64,000 bases of DNA, taken from Pararge aegeria. Lineage: Eukaryota > Arthropoda > Insecta > Lepidoptera > Nymphalidae. Position 1 is the first letter of the stretch. Every line of letters begins with the position of its first letter. This document shows, one piece after another, positions 11,328-25,800 of the stretch. Position numbers and translations under genes: made by a program. The stretch lies in NCBI RefSeq assembly GCF_905163445.1, contig NC_053199.1:13720001-13784000 (forward strand). The letters are read 5' to 3'. The notes below the pieces were generated by a model. It made no database searches. It had not been told where the DNA came from and saw only the letters and a program-made list of their open reading frames with translations.

Positions 11328-12480
11328 TAGGTTCTACTGTAAATAAAATTTTAAATATGAAAAGCCTTTTATATAGGTCAGGTAGACTATCAAACACACC
11401 GTTATAGAGCAGAAAAAACATTTTCTCAAAACCTAGGTTATCGCCTTAATCGAATGCCTAATGATTTAGGCTATGTCTATAGAAAAAAGACGTATCGCAA
11501 ACTCTCTCGGTGATAACTATTGGTGTGCGTTTCATGTATGCCTAGGAATCACTTTAGATTAGGCCTTACTTCATTTAAGCAGTACTTAGTTCCTCGTTAG
11601 TGTAAAAGGACATAATACTGATAAAAAAATTCTTCTACTACTTGAGTAGGTAATTTTTCACACTAAAGTGCCGTTATTAAATCAATTTGTGTTCACCAAA
11701 TAGTTAATTCAGCTGAATTTGATTATTTCATTATTAATAAATAAAAACAACTTCGAAAATGACATCAAATGGCATTTCAAATCCTACAATAAAATAAATT
11801 GTTTACAAGAGCAGAGAAAAGGCAAAGGGCAACCCTCGCAGGGGCGTCGCTCCATACATTATCGCCCTTCGCCCTTAATATGCCCAATTGATATTCGATA
11901 CACTAAATTCACACGTTATTTGTGTACGGAGTCATCGCTTTTGTTACAATTTACCAGTTTTCTCGCCTGCAGTTTATTGTCCGGCAAAATATTCCATTTG
12001 GTTTGGCACAATGACTTATTTTGTACGCGCGAATTGGTTATTACAGATAATTGCGGCTATTTGTTTTAATTGTTATGGTAAACCCATATTTCGACTTGTC
12101 GGCCCACTGCCATGCGTTCTGTTTTAGTATATACTACTTGAAATTCACAAGTTAGGTAGTTACAATTCTCCTTCAAAAATTAAAAAAAAAAGTCTTTTGT
12201 TATTAAACGTGAAAAGTATCTATTTAAAAAAAAACATGTACGTGAGAAGTTATACTTCTTTGGCGTAACAGGATAATTTTTTTTTCCAAAAGTTTTACCT
12301 TGAGCCTTATTCTACGTTTGTAGAGAAAATGATACTAACAACAGGAAAAAGGTATTTAATACATTCAAAGTGTATACATACTTATGTACATGCGTGAGAA
12401 GTTATACTTAAATTACTACAAGATAAAAATATTTTCAAAAATGTCTTCTTCCGGCCATAGAAAAAAGGTATTTAATACAT
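11328..12480. other. upstream flank of fussel, no gene seen
   Basis: A block at 11700-12130 has mixed composition and no match to the repeat families here, so it is a candidate conserved regulatory region. The motif CGTGAGAAGTTATACTT occurs at 12240 and 12392, with AGAAGTATAACTTC inverted near 12830, pointing to a small local repeat. Confidence 0.3.
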
Positions 12481-12486
12481 TGCAAG

Positions 12487-12635
12487 TTTTATTATAACGC
12501 ATTATCTAGTTGTCTTGTTATCGGACTTCAAAGTCTTAATAAACATTAAAATTCGAGATTTTTGTAAAGTTGAATCAATTAAATCACCGGAATGAGCCCG
12601 CAGACTTTGACAATTGAAAATGTACACTGTCAAAC
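12487..12635 (+). repeat. repeat H, copy 1
   Basis: About 150 bp that reappear inverted at 17152-17294 inside fussel intron 5. Both share ATTATAACGCATTATCTAGT and, further on, ATTAAAT(C/T)ACCGGAATGAGCC. The class is unknown and could be a MITE. Confidence 0.6.
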
Positions 12636-12949
12636 CTGAAAGCTAACTTTAGAGTGCCGGTTTTTGTGACAGTGCGCGCTCGCATCGTAAAAAGTGAGAT
12701 GGCGGTCGATGTATTCCCCTCTCACTCAGTTCCGCAACTACCTTTATTCTGTTAAAATCGTGTAACCACGTGCGCGTCCATTTTGTTACATCGTATAATT
12801 TCACTAACATGATTTTTTCCTAACGCCGCTATAGAAGTATAACTTCAACAAACAACAAAAAAGCTTGTCGTCACTGGATATGAAATATTTAAATTAATAA
12901 AAACCAATATAGTAAATCTTTTTAACATCTGTTTGTCCGCTTCATCATC

Positions 12950-13135
12950 AACAGCCTATAAGCAGTCCACTGGTGGACTAAAGGCCTCCCACGTTGAGGA
13001 TTTTCCTATAATCACCACGCTGGGCAGACGGGTTGGTGATCGCAGTAGATGGATCAATGAGGAAGCTGCTGCCCTTTCTCTTAAATTCCATTAGTCGCCT
13101 CGTACGACACCCGAGCCCAACACTCTTGCTCTATG
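12950..13135. repeat. dispersed repeat K relic
   Basis: Contains AGTCGCCTCGTACGACACCC, whose complement-like counterpart (GGGTGCCGTACGAGGCGACT) is at 44079-44098. The family is not identified. Confidence 0.4.
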
Positions 13136-13730
13136 TTTATATCTCTACTAACTATTTTTTTCTTTGTTGTACAATAAAAGTGTATTCCTTCATTCGTTCA
13201 ATGTATCAATATCCACTGTTGACAGTGGCGCCATAAAGACGCCATACTAAATTTTTAGCACAAATTTATAGCCTGTGTCATTCAGGATGAATAGAGATAC
13301 TAACGATACCCCGTACTTAAATCCGATCTGTTCAAGTATTTAGAAGTTATGGTGGAATGAAGGAACTCACATACAAACATTTTATTCCTTTTTTGAGCAG
13401 GTGTGAAATAAAAACACGTAGGTAGGTAAATCATAGAGTTTTGCATTGTGCCTACATTCTTATCACAGGCACCAGTTTTCGTCAATATCAGTTTAGACTT
13501 TTTGCCATAGAGATAAAGCCTGAAAACTTCTTCAATTTATCAATTCAGAAGTTTCGAATATTAGTCCTGACAAAAATATTGATGGATATAAAATTCAAAC
13601 GCAAATGTGTATCATTAAAATAATAATTCGAGCTAAGAAAAAGTTGCTTTGAATTACTACGCAGAGACAATTCAATTTAATTTTTTTGATAAATATAAAA
13701 AAATTTGCATTTTGTTTTGTTTTTATTTAG

Positions 13731-13824
13731 GATGGAGGCGACAAACTTGGCCCTGTCACCGCGAGAGTCAATCAAGTCAAGATCAGATCACAAAGCCTTG
13801 GAAATGAGCAGTAAACCGAACCAA
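13731..13824 (+). CDS. fuss: fussel coding exon 1 (31 residues)
   Basis: Acceptor TTTTTATTTAG at 13730 is followed by G and ATG (13732). It encodes MEATNLALSPRESIKSRS and on to KPNQ, and ends at donor GTAAGT in phase 0. The ATG one base after the splice site means the leader is on another exon, not located. Confidence 0.85.
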
Positions 13825-16800
13825 GTAAGTGACAGCTTTCACATAGTTATCTTTTTAATGCCTTATCAACTTATCTTCTCAACTTACACAGTATTGGATT
13901 TGGCTAGTCAATTTTATAATTTTTATAAGTGTTTTTACCTACACTTGAAGGAATTAACAATTTTATAAATTTAAAATGCTTATAGAAAATTTCGGAACCG
14001 ACAGGATTTGAGCTTGCTACTTTCGTGTATTCGCGCTATAAGACTGATATAAAAGGCAACTAATTTCGGCAACGGCGGTACGAAAGCCGTAGCTTAGAGG
14101 TGAATTAAAAATAAATTTTCGTGAAACCTCCAAGCAAGCTATTGCAATCTTCTTTTTATTTATTTTGCTGGTCAAAACTAACCAAATATAATTTCAAAAT
14201 TACCTACCCATAATTAAGTAACATATTGAAGGAGTGAGCCAGCTTTCTTTATCCAAAGCTGTGGGTCCTATTCCCAAAATTACCTAACGACATTAAAATA
14301 GAACAAAATTTCAATATTTTTAAGAAAAAATTTAAAACCTTTGTAATTGACAAAATCTGAGTGCGGTCCTGAGTGTATGACAGTATGAAGTATAATTTAC
14401 CTCAAGTTTTTTATATAATTTCTGTTTGTTTTGTACGTGCCGTTGTTTGTAGTTTTAATATAACTTACATAAAAATAAGTTGTAAATATGTCATTGAGTG
14501 AAATTGTAATTTATTTTGAGAAAATAAACGTCTTTAACCACAAACTGAAAAAATGTTCGTATTCGCAAAGGCGAGTATAGTCTACCCATCCGCTTGTGGC
14601 TCATTGTGCACCATGGGCTAAACCCTTCTCACTCTGAGAGGACACCCGTGCCCTGTGGGATGTTAATGATGGTGTACCTACGATGGTATTATATATTTCA
14701 TCGCCTTAAGTATTTTTTGTCCTATCCAGGTTGGTACAGTCCTCTTGTACGGAGTGCCGATAGTATCTCTCGTCATTGAAGGCATGGAGCGGTTGTGTCT
14801 CGCTCAGATCTCGAACACTCTCCTAAAACAGTTCTCCTACAACGAGATTCACAACCGTCGCGTGGCTTTGGGAATCACCTGCGTTCAGTGTACGCCTGTA
14901 CAGCTTGAGATACTGAGACGAGCAGGTGCTATGCCTGTTTCTTCGAGACGATGTGGTATGTTCCAAATTCCAATACAATACATGATACGCATACCAACTT
15001 CCCTACCTCTGATGACATTGCGCAGAGGTTTCGACGACCTCACTGGCGCCCAGGTTCTATCCTTTTGGGAATTCATAAATTTCTAATCAGACTGCATCAT
15101 AACTTACTACCAGATGGCATTGCAATCATAAAGGCAGGGCTTAATTGTAGTGAAAACAAAATTTTACTCGACTATGCTTGACTTAATGTTATGCAAATAA
15201 AAAGCGTTTTCATTAATAAAAATCTATATTATTTAACATTAATAAAACGGATATGAAAGAAAAATATATCTACTTAGGTAAAGAATTGGAAATAGAAAAC
15301 GGAAAGCTAATGGAAAACACGTTCAAAAAAATCTTCTTGAAGATATACACTTATATATTCATGTATTGTAATTATAATCTAGTATGTACGTTTGCTAAAG
15401 ATAAAATTAGTGAGTGAAAGTTGAGTTTAATGTTTTCATTATATTGTATCTAATAGTAATAATTTAAGTCCTAACAATGTGTTAAAACCTACTTAATATA
15501 TTATAGTTACTATACGATTGATGAATTCATTAACCACAAAGCTGCTTGGAAGCACGCTTCTCCATTCTCATCTCTCGCATGATAGAAAAATTCTAAAGAT
15601 TGTAAACTGTAAAATGATGCTGAAAGCAATCTGCTGAGTTTCGTGCTTATAAACCAGACTTCAAATAAATTAATTTAGAATTTTGTATTGATTTCTTAAA
15701 ACGCACATAATGTATCTGGTTTGAAATAGGTATGATAACGCGTCGCGAAGCTGAGCGGCTCTGCAAGTCGTTCTTGGGTGACAATGCTCCGCCACGATTA
15801 CCAGACGATTTTGCGTTTGCTGTCCATCACGAATGTGCTTGGGGTTGTAGAGGAGCTTTTTTACCAGCCAGGTAAATATATAATATATATTAACATAATA
15901 TATACATTTACATATACTATACATAATGATTAGCTGCAACAAATCAACTTATTGCTCACTATAACACATATACAACGTGTAAATGAAAACGGAAAAATTA
16001 CTTCACAGGCTTTAGAGGTACATTATTTACTGTTTCTGAGACTTAGATGTGAAACCGAGACGCCAACAGTTTTTGAGTAAACCACTGCCATAGTTTTAAT
16101 ATCAGATACAGCCCTAACATCTCATGCATTATTGAAATCGATCCTCTCACTTTATTAGGTACGCGTCGCGTAGCGTAGGTACTATGCGCGTTTCGGTCTT
16201 TTATTTTCAATAGGGTTGTCATAAGTAAACACTTAGAATGTTTTGAATTAGTAATATGCTTCTTTTAATTTTTTATTTCATTTAATATTTTGACAGGGTG
16301 ATTCCTTATGAAATATATTATTGCACAGTGGCGTGCATAGAGAGTATGCACAGGGTATGCAGATGATATAAAAAAAATGAAGAAAAACATCAATACGAGT
16401 TATAAAAACTTAAGGGCAGGCTTTTTATAACTCTTAGAATGCGTATCCTTAAGTTTATTATACTCGTACCGGGGTTTTTTTTTCATTTTATAGTATCTGC
16501 ATACCCTGTGCATATCCTGCATGCACGCCACTGCGTTATGCACCCTTTAACAGTATTTCGTAATTCGGTTACAAGTTGTATATCCATAGCAGATCAAGAA
16601 GTTTATTGTGTCTCAGCTCCAATATTCATTTCCAAATTTAATATTATAAAATACGTGTTTAAAGTAGTTTTTCTATCCTAGGTATAACTCATCAAGAGCG
16701 AAATGCATTAAATGTGCTTACTGTGGCCTGTTTTTCTCCCCAAACAAATTCATCTTCCATTCCCACCGAGTGGGCCCCGGGGACAAATACGTGCAACCTG

Positions 16801-19800
16801 ATGCAGCTAACTTTAACTCCTGGAGAAGACATATGAAGCTTAGCGGCAGCCCGCCGGTTGAGGTTGTACACGCGTGGGAAGATGTCAAGGCTATGTTCAA
16901 CGGTGGGACTCGGAAGAGGATGTTATCAGCAGCTAGGTGTGAATCCAATGCATAAAAATACACAAGTTTTGTAGTGCGAGATTTTACTAATTTTGTATTT
17001 TCTTCTTAAGTTCCTAGTCTAACTTCCTCAAAATATTAACTCTACTCCGTAACTCATTTCCGAAATAGAACATGAGAAAGAAAAAACTAGACTATATTGA
17101 ATATCCCACAGAAGTTGTAGTATCAGAAATATAATATTTCAATAAAAGGTTTGACACTGTACACTTTGAATTTTCTAAGTCTGCTGGCTCATTCCGGTAA
17201 TTTAATTGATTCAATTGTAAAAACAAAAATCTCAAATTTTAATGATAAAACTTGGTTTTCCCATAATGAGATAACTAGATAATGCGTTATAATAAATCTA
17301 TCATTGTATTTAATAACTTTTTCTATTGTTAGGGGAGTTATTTCTACAAACGAAGAAAAGGCGAAAGAAAAAAATTTCAAAGTATAACGTCTATCGCGTG
17401 TACACACACGTTTTTTTTTTTGACAAATGTAACTTTCGGTCAATCTTCTCGGCTTATCAAACCTTTTAGTTTGCGTCAAAATCATTTTTTTTCTTTAGAA
17501 AGTCCATGCGGTGCAAATTTCCTGAACCAAACAATATAAGTAAAGTCATAACTAATCACGGTCCAGCCACGTTTACCGTTTTAGGACCTTTACGGTTTAC
17601 GAGTGATTGTTAATAAATCATTCGTCAATATCATTCGGTTATATGATCATTTAGAATTTCTATCATTTATTATTTTTCTTTTTTTTTTAAATTATTAACA
17701 ATGCTTAAGAATAAATTAAAAAACACTATTAAAAATTTATAAAAAAAAATAATATGATAAATTAAATTAAATTTATAATATGATCATTATTTTTATCACT
17801 TCTCTATCTTTGTAAAACGCATTGCTTGTTGAAACTAAATTATCGGTATAACTTTGAACATCGTTTAACCAAGTTCGGTTTATAATCGTACCACAGAAGG
17901 GTACCTATGCGCAGGCCAGAAGTGGACCCTGAGGCAAAAAGAGCTGCAGCCAGTCCTCCCAGTGCCCACACACCTGTACCAAGACTGGCTGATTACGTTT
18001 GGGGAGCGAGATTGCCGCTGCCGTACGCAATACCCTGGCTTAAACCTACTCTATGGTCCCCTGGTAAGAAATAAAAAAGATAATTTTTTTTTTTTTTGTA
18101 TCCCACTACAAGTTAGCCCTCGACTGCAATCTCAACTGGTTGTAAGTGATGATGCAGTCTAAAATGGTAGCGGGCTAACCTGTCAGGACTTCCGTCTATA
18201 TGTTACCAACGTTTGCTTTCCTATTTCGGGCACATAATGCGGCGGGGGAATGATAGCCTGGAAAAAATTATACTTATGGACAACACCGAAGGCAAAAGAC
18301 CTAGAGGCCGGTCCCCAACAAGATGGGTAGACAAGCTGAAAAAATCAAATACAGACCGCTTCTATCAAATCGCAAAAATGGCTTCCAACAGAAGTCGATG
18401 GAGACAGTTTACCAACGCGAAGTTGAGATCTCACCAGGACCACGATCTTCAGTGATGTAGGAACGACCATAGAGAGAGAACCTGTCAGGGAGTAAGGCAG
18501 ATATATTAAATCCATACCCCTGATATATTTCATCGGTTTCCACGCGACATCATACCGGAACGCTAAATCGCTTAGCGGCACGTCTTTGTCAATAGGATGG
18601 TAACTAGCCTCGGCCAAAACCATACCAGACCAGAGAAAATTCAGAATTTATAAATTCCCAAATTGCCTCTGCTGAGAATCGAAACCGGGGCCTCCGGGAG
18701 TCCGTCTAGTTTTCTTTAATTACATTAATATAATATGTCCGTATAAATGTAGTATACTAACACTTACTTTAACATTTTCCCGAAAATTCTCCTTGTGAAG
18801 GTTTCAGATGAAATCGGTCTTATAATTTCGAGGATTACAATGAACAATCTAACGGGTTTTTTTTCATTCTGTATTTAAATGCATGTTGAAGACTTTAGAG
18901 ATATAGAATAGCGACTTAAGTCTCAAAAAACGAACGAACGCACATGCTGAGAAGTGCGTTGTTCGATTATACGTTAATTTTTTTTTTTAAACTAATGTAA
19001 TGGTTCATTAAAAAGTATTATTGTAGGTGCTCTCACGGCGCTCAGCGGCGTCAGTGCTATAGAAGAACCGCGAGCGTTTCGCCCAGTACGCTCGCATCGA
19101 TTGGAGTCACCACAACTGTCCCCTGTCGTCTCACCCCAACGATCGCCGAATAGGTATTTTTTTAAAACAAACGTTCAAACAAAACAACTTCCATTAATCA
19201 AGTTTTGAATTTGGTTAACTTAATTGAGATTTTAACTTGATATGGTATTTACTATAACATATTTTTGTTTCATTTAAGAACTAGGCGGTGTGCAGTACTG
19301 TTTAAATTTGCAAGTGTTTAGTTACTTTCTATATTCATGATAATTATTATTCTTCGTACAAACAGATTTACATGTTTTATTTTTATATGCTTGCAGTAAT
19401 GTATTATGCTAATAAACCAAATTCGACGGCCGATTGGCGCCTGCTTTCTGAGTCCAAGGCCGTGGGTTCGATTCCCCCAACGGGAAAATGCTTGTGTGAT
19501 GAATATGAATATTTTTCAGTGTATGGGTGTTTATAAATAATAAATAAATAAATATACTACGACAATATCCACATCACCATCTAGCCCAAAAGTAAGCGTA
19601 GCTTGCGTTATGGGTACTAAGATGGGCTGATGAATATTTTTATGAATTATATCCATAAATACTTAGAAAATATATATAAACATCCAGGTTACAGGTTACA
19701 GGTACATGTTTATATGTATATTATAAGTATTTATGTATATTATTCATAAAAATATTCATCAGTCATCTAAGTACCTACAACACAAGCTACGCTTACTTTG

Positions 19801-22800
19801 GTACTAGATGTGAATTGTGTGTATTATAAAAGTCTACGTCGTTAATTCAAAACATACCATTCTGACTTATCGAACTTCAATATAGAGGTGTGTGTATAAA
19901 TGCTCGCAAAAAGCTTAGATTCCATGCTAACACTTGAAACATCTCGCAGGTCACCAGCAACATCGCCAAGACAGACCCGGTCGCCGCTCCGTTCACCCGT
20001 GCGGTCACCGATCCGGTCTTCAGTTCCCTCTTCCCCCGCCCGCTCCTCGAAGAGTGACCGGGACAGCGATGAAAGCGTTGACATCGAGACCACTGAAGAA
20101 GACCAGGCCAAAGATGTGGTGAGTCTTGTGTCTTGTCCTGTCTTACAGGGATATGGGTGACTAAAAGCCAGAGGATGCAAAATAATTAATGTGGATATGT
20201 CCATGTGATAGTAATGTTAACGATCGAGACCGTTGGTAAAAAAACAGACCAAAGATGCGGTGATCCTTGTATATTTCCACTGCAGTGTTTTTTTATTTTT
20301 TTATTGTGTTCATTCCTTTTTTCCTTTGACATTGGGATCGAAGACTGTTCTAGGTCGGTACTCAAATATGCTACGTGGATTGCATTCTGGTTGTTCTTTT
20401 TTTTTTTGTATGCAACTTCTATATTGTGTAGACCGATATAGATATTCTACAAACGGGTGCCTACTACAATATATTAACTTTTAAGACCTTAGATTAAAAT
20501 TTTTATTTATCAAATACGTTAACTTTTTTTTTTCTTTTCCTTCATTTTCTGTCTTTGTTTAATTACATAGTTTTATTTACCTACTGCACTGTTCGTGGTG
20601 TCTAGAATCAAAAGGGTTGCAGGTTTATCAATAAGAAAGACGAAGTTTCAAGGTGATAGTGAAGAAAATGATTGGGGTCAATGGAGAAGACCAGGCCGAA
20701 GATGCGGTGAGCCTTGCATAGTGTTCCAATGATAAACTTGCAGCAAGACTAGCATAGGCTGGGGACAAAAATTGTATCCCCCAATTATTTCCCCTGACAT
20801 GAGATATAATTAACGTGTCCACCTGCTAAAGCACGGAAAAATGGAAGAGGAGAAGTTTATTCCCGCTTATTAATACACACATATATATTAATTGGATATT
20901 ATTTCCACTTGTGTGCGTGCTCTGAGAGTTGATAAAGCTGTAGTGGAAGATAAAAATTTTTATCCTTTATAGGATACTTAGGAGATATAATTGTCTCCTG
21001 CCCATGCCGTCCTGCATGTATAGAAACAGTAGGGTTGGAGGTTAAGAAATAAGTAAGATGTGTCGATGTGATAGTGATAAGAGTAATTGAGACCACTGAA
21101 GAAGTCTAGGCCAAAGAAATGGAAAATATGAATATTGGATCATATTCCAATGAATGTATCTAACTCAGATATCTTAACTTTATATATTGCTCGCTGTAAT
21201 CGCCCGCATTCTTTATCTGCGTCTATTGATATACAAATTCCTTGGGAAGCGCATTGAATTAAGATAATACAGAGTCCTCATTCATCAGTATAGCTGATTA
21301 CTATAGGACTCTGTTAATCTGTCACTATTAGATTTTCGAAAAAAGGAATTTGAGGGTTTTGGAATGAAATTAGAAATTTGTATATTTGTTTGCAAAAAAC
21401 AGCGAAAACGCCCCTCGCACGTCTCTTTACACCCGCGGAATGTTACTCACTCACGTATGTTAGCTCACAAACTTTTTCCCATTTTAACATTTTATGGTGA
21501 ACATTAGAATTAAAATAATTACTGTCGTCTGCTTAGTAATATGAAGTGACTAACCGGTTGTTCGAGAAACCATTCTAAAGTGGAGTGGTTTTCGATGCTT
21601 CAATATTAGTCGTGTCCACGGTTTCTGTATGTTATTAATTCTGTGAAAACATACGCTTCCCGTATGTTTTCATGAAATAAAAAGAAGTCTATGTTACTCT
21701 CCGTCCTTTTACTCTATGCCTAAAATCAAGTTAGTTCGGTTGCTTTGTTAGTGCGTGAACGAATGGCAAACAAACACGCTTTCGCAATTATAATATTAAT
21801 TCTTTTTAATGCAAATTCCCCCGTTTAAAGAAATAACAAAGGTATCAACCCATAAAGATTTTTATAAACGCGTTTGTGATTATATAAAAAGTATAACGCG
21901 CCTTTCGACGTGCCGCACAGGGTTAGCTGTGGGTAGAGTAAGTATTTATTTTTAGTATAATTCCAGTACTTACTTGTATTTCATAACTACAAGTTAGTAC
22001 TGGAATTCCTTATCAGAAAATCTATCAATATTAGTTCCAACGGTATTCAAACCCAGGCCCTTTTAATCTATAAATCACCACAACACAACAAGGCAGTTGG
22101 TAATATTAATATTAATTTACACTGAACAGTAGGCACTGATACTACACGTCCTTAGGCTATAGTTAATTGAATAAGCGCATATGACGTAACGGCATATGCG
22201 TTGTCCCCCGGGACTGCTCCGGGTGGCAGTTAATTACACGCTTCAAGGACGGACAATGCAACGGATTTGTTATTAATGATACAGTGGATAACTATGTATC
22301 TTTGGAACAAGCTCTCGGTATTTAACTAGGGTCTACTTGACTATTATTGTAGTCACAGAATTAAGAATGTACAGAATCCATGTACACGGATAATAATAAA
22401 TAATAATAATAATAAATATACTACGACAATACACAACTCGCCATCTAGCCCCAAAGTAAGCGTAGCTTGTGTTATAGGTACTACGATGACTGATGAATAT
22501 TTTTATGAATAATATACATAAAATACTTTTAGTATACAGATAAACACCCAGACACTGAAAAACATTCATGCTCATCACACAAACATTTTCCAGTCGTGGG
22601 AATCGAACCCACGGCCTTTGACTCAGAAAGCAGGGTCGCTACAAACTGCGCCAATGGGCCGTCAAATAATATTGAAGATATCAACCCATTACCGGCTCAC
22701 TAAAGAGAATAAGTCTCCTCCCACAATAAGGAGGGATTAAGGCCGTAGTCCTTACAGAATTCGGCCTCACTTTCGGGGCGCCGTGCACGTACTTAATAAC

Positions 22801-25800
22801 TTTTCTAAGCTATGTTCGTTTTATGAAATTAAAAAATCACTTGCTTCAACGGTGAAGAAAAACATCGTGAAGAAACCTGCAAGCCTGAGAATTCTATAAA
22901 ATTAAAGATTTTAAACTAAGATTTTCGTGGTTAATCGTAATCACGATCCATGCAAATAGGTCTAACACAACTGGGTATCGAAATATTATCGTGGTATGTA
23001 CCCGTTGAACTATATTTAAGAAAAGTTCTATATAATGTTGTCAATGTGATGAACAATCTTACAAAAAATAATAAAATGAAAGTTCTCCTAATCTAAAGTT
23101 AGTAAATAATAAACTTTAATATTAAATAATCTAACTGACACCTGTTTTAAAATTGTCTTTCGTTTCCGCAAAGACCTTCGTAAGAGCTTGCCACACTTTC
23201 TTCCTTCCTATTATAGGTCATCCTCTTTCAGCTAAGCAGCCATCTTTCTTACTCTATGGGTATAGATATGATCAAATAGAAATGGGTTCCACCAATTCGC
23301 ACTGGGTTGTTTAATACATATACCCGTAGAAAAGTATATATCTATATATACATAAATAGATCTATACTAATCAATAATTAAATATGTAATAAATTATGAT
23401 CATCGTCATATCAACCGATAGACTTCCACTGCTGGCTGCATATGTCTTTAGTAGGGAGTTCCATATTCCACGGTCCTGGGACGATTGTTTCCAGCGTTTC
23501 CCAGCGATTTGTTTGATGTCGTCTGTCCACCTCGTTGGGGGCCGGCCAACATTGCGTCACCATTCCAACACCTTGGAACCCCAACGTCCATCACTTCTCC
23601 GAGCTATATGCCCCGCCCATTTCCACTTTGCAACTCGCTGAGCTATGTCGGTAACTCAGGTTCTTCTACGGATCTCCCCATTTCTGATTTGATCACGTAG
23701 ATACTCCAACATTGCTCTCTCCATCACCCGCTGAGTGAAGTATATATCTATATATTTAAATAGATCTATACTTATCAATAATTAAATATGTAATAAATAA
23801 TGGGCCGAAAATAACTGGTGTTGAAGCCCTGATTAACAGATTATTGCCATCCGACTGTTACAATACAATAGGTACACAAGCACACGTAACTTTTAAAACA
23901 CTATCTAGGCTTTTAGCGTAGAACGTTTGCCAGATGACGTTTAACTTTTCATTTTTCCTTCGCTCGCCGTGCCAACGCTGAAAATTAAAACAATGGAATG
24001 AAGTTAGTATCAACTTAGCCTGAATAAAAAATTAATTACTAGAAATTCAGAGTACAGAGTTTTTTTTTAATTTTCTCAGTTTATAGTCTCAGAATTATTT
24101 GGTTTATTCTTTGATTTATTCAGGTTTTTTGAGGACGCTGTTGCGAGTAAATATAAAAATAGTAGACAATATATAAACCAAAAACTTTCTACTATAAAGT
24201 AGTAGAAAGTTTTGAAAATTACTTCTTACGTGTACCTACCGACGTTTTAGGTAATAGAGAATATACACACTTAGTTCATACTTAGTTGTTGCGTTAACAT
24301 TTGAACTACAAAGTTATTCACAAATATACGAAAGATCCAATTCAAAAGCGAGGCTTATTCAACGCTCAATACTTAAGTACCAATACAAAAAAATGCTTAA
24401 ATTTTAGCGGCGCAAAATGAAAATCCCCAATTAATTGGTGCACGGAATCCGATCAGTGCTAAATTAAACATTTTCTCTTATTTAAAACCGAAATGAAGTC
24501 CATTTGAATTCGGGACGCCTTTAATTACACAGTTTACGACGTGCAATGTGATCGCGTCGGCCATTTTCTACAAAATGGTGTCTCTGGGGATGTGACAGTT
24601 GGAAAACTTAAATGGCAAATGTTCGGAACTGAATTTGAATTAATCAATGACTTCATTATTGCTGAACGTAAAGGTTGGCTCGGTTTTACCTTTTCTGATG
24701 TTATCCTCAAACTTCATTATTACTTGCTGGCTATTTCCCGCAACTTCGTCCGCGTCTTTTTCCGTTTTCTCAATCCTGCGGAAACCATTTGTTTGTCCCG
24801 GATAAAAACTATGTCCAGGTCCAGGTTGCAATCTATCTCGTTGTCGAATTTGCAAAAAGCCTTTGATCTTTGAAACCGTGCATAGGTAATAAAAGCTTTA
24901 TTTTCAAGCCCCCTGGGAATGTTACCCTGGTTACGTATTCGGGATAAAAGTTGAATGAATCAATGAATGAATATACTTTTATTGTGCACCACAAAAAGTA
25001 CATATAGACGGTTAGAATTTGTCAGCCTTATCATAGCGATTTATTCCAGGCGCATGAAACAATTACAGAAAACAGTTAGGTGGTGCATATATACATGTAC
25101 GGTATACCCGTAGAAAAATATTTTATTACTTAAATAAATATAGCTTCATAATATACATCGTGTAAATGAAAATTGAAAGAAATCAGATACAGCTCTAACT
25201 ATACATGCAGAAGTAAAATCAAGTGACTTCTGGAACTTTATTAGGTACGCGTCACGTAGCGTAGGTACTATGCACGTGTCGGTATTTTATCTTCAATAGG
25301 GTTATCATAAGTAAACACTTAGAATGTTTGGAATTAGTTTGTAAGGAAAAATAGTTATGCTCCTTTTGATTTAATATCTTTACAGATATATATATCTATA
25401 TTTAATAAGGAATTTATAAGGGATTTATATATCTATATTTAATAAGGAGTCACTTAGGATTTAGTAAGGAGTTAAGCATCCTTCAACAATATTTCGTAAT
25501 TCTGTTACAATTTGTAAATACAACAATGGTAATAAATAAATGAATATATAACTATCAATATAAATATAATATAATATTACAAAGATATTTACTTTAAAAC
25601 AATATAATAAATAAACTGTCCTCAATAATAAAAATAGAATTTAAAACAGAGAAGAAGGGAGTAGTGAACTATCGTGGAATGTTTTGGAAATATGAATGAA
25701 AACTACAACGCTATAATGAAGCTTTCAAAATTTTGTACGTACGGTCTGCGGTTGCGATGGTAGCCTAGTTTGTGGTAACTTCTCTTTGCCTTCCTCTTGC

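Noticed and set aside
11719..12127. Frames of 116 and 79 codons upstream of fussel as a possible upstream gene
   Set aside because: Composition is not coding and no splice sites or domain support it. Regulatory DNA is more plausible.
14745..15086. 113-codon plus-strand frame read as one protein
   Set aside because: It is fussel exon 2 read through its donor into the intron. The true coding part ends at 14955.
19842..20204. 120-codon minus-strand frame, the longest in the window
   Set aside because: It is the antisense shadow of fussel exon 7, whose Ser/Arg/Asp-rich codons leave the opposite frame open.
24541..24873. 110-codon open frame
   Set aside because: Overlaps repeat J and has no domain or coding bias. 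It is the longest chance frame outside the real genes.
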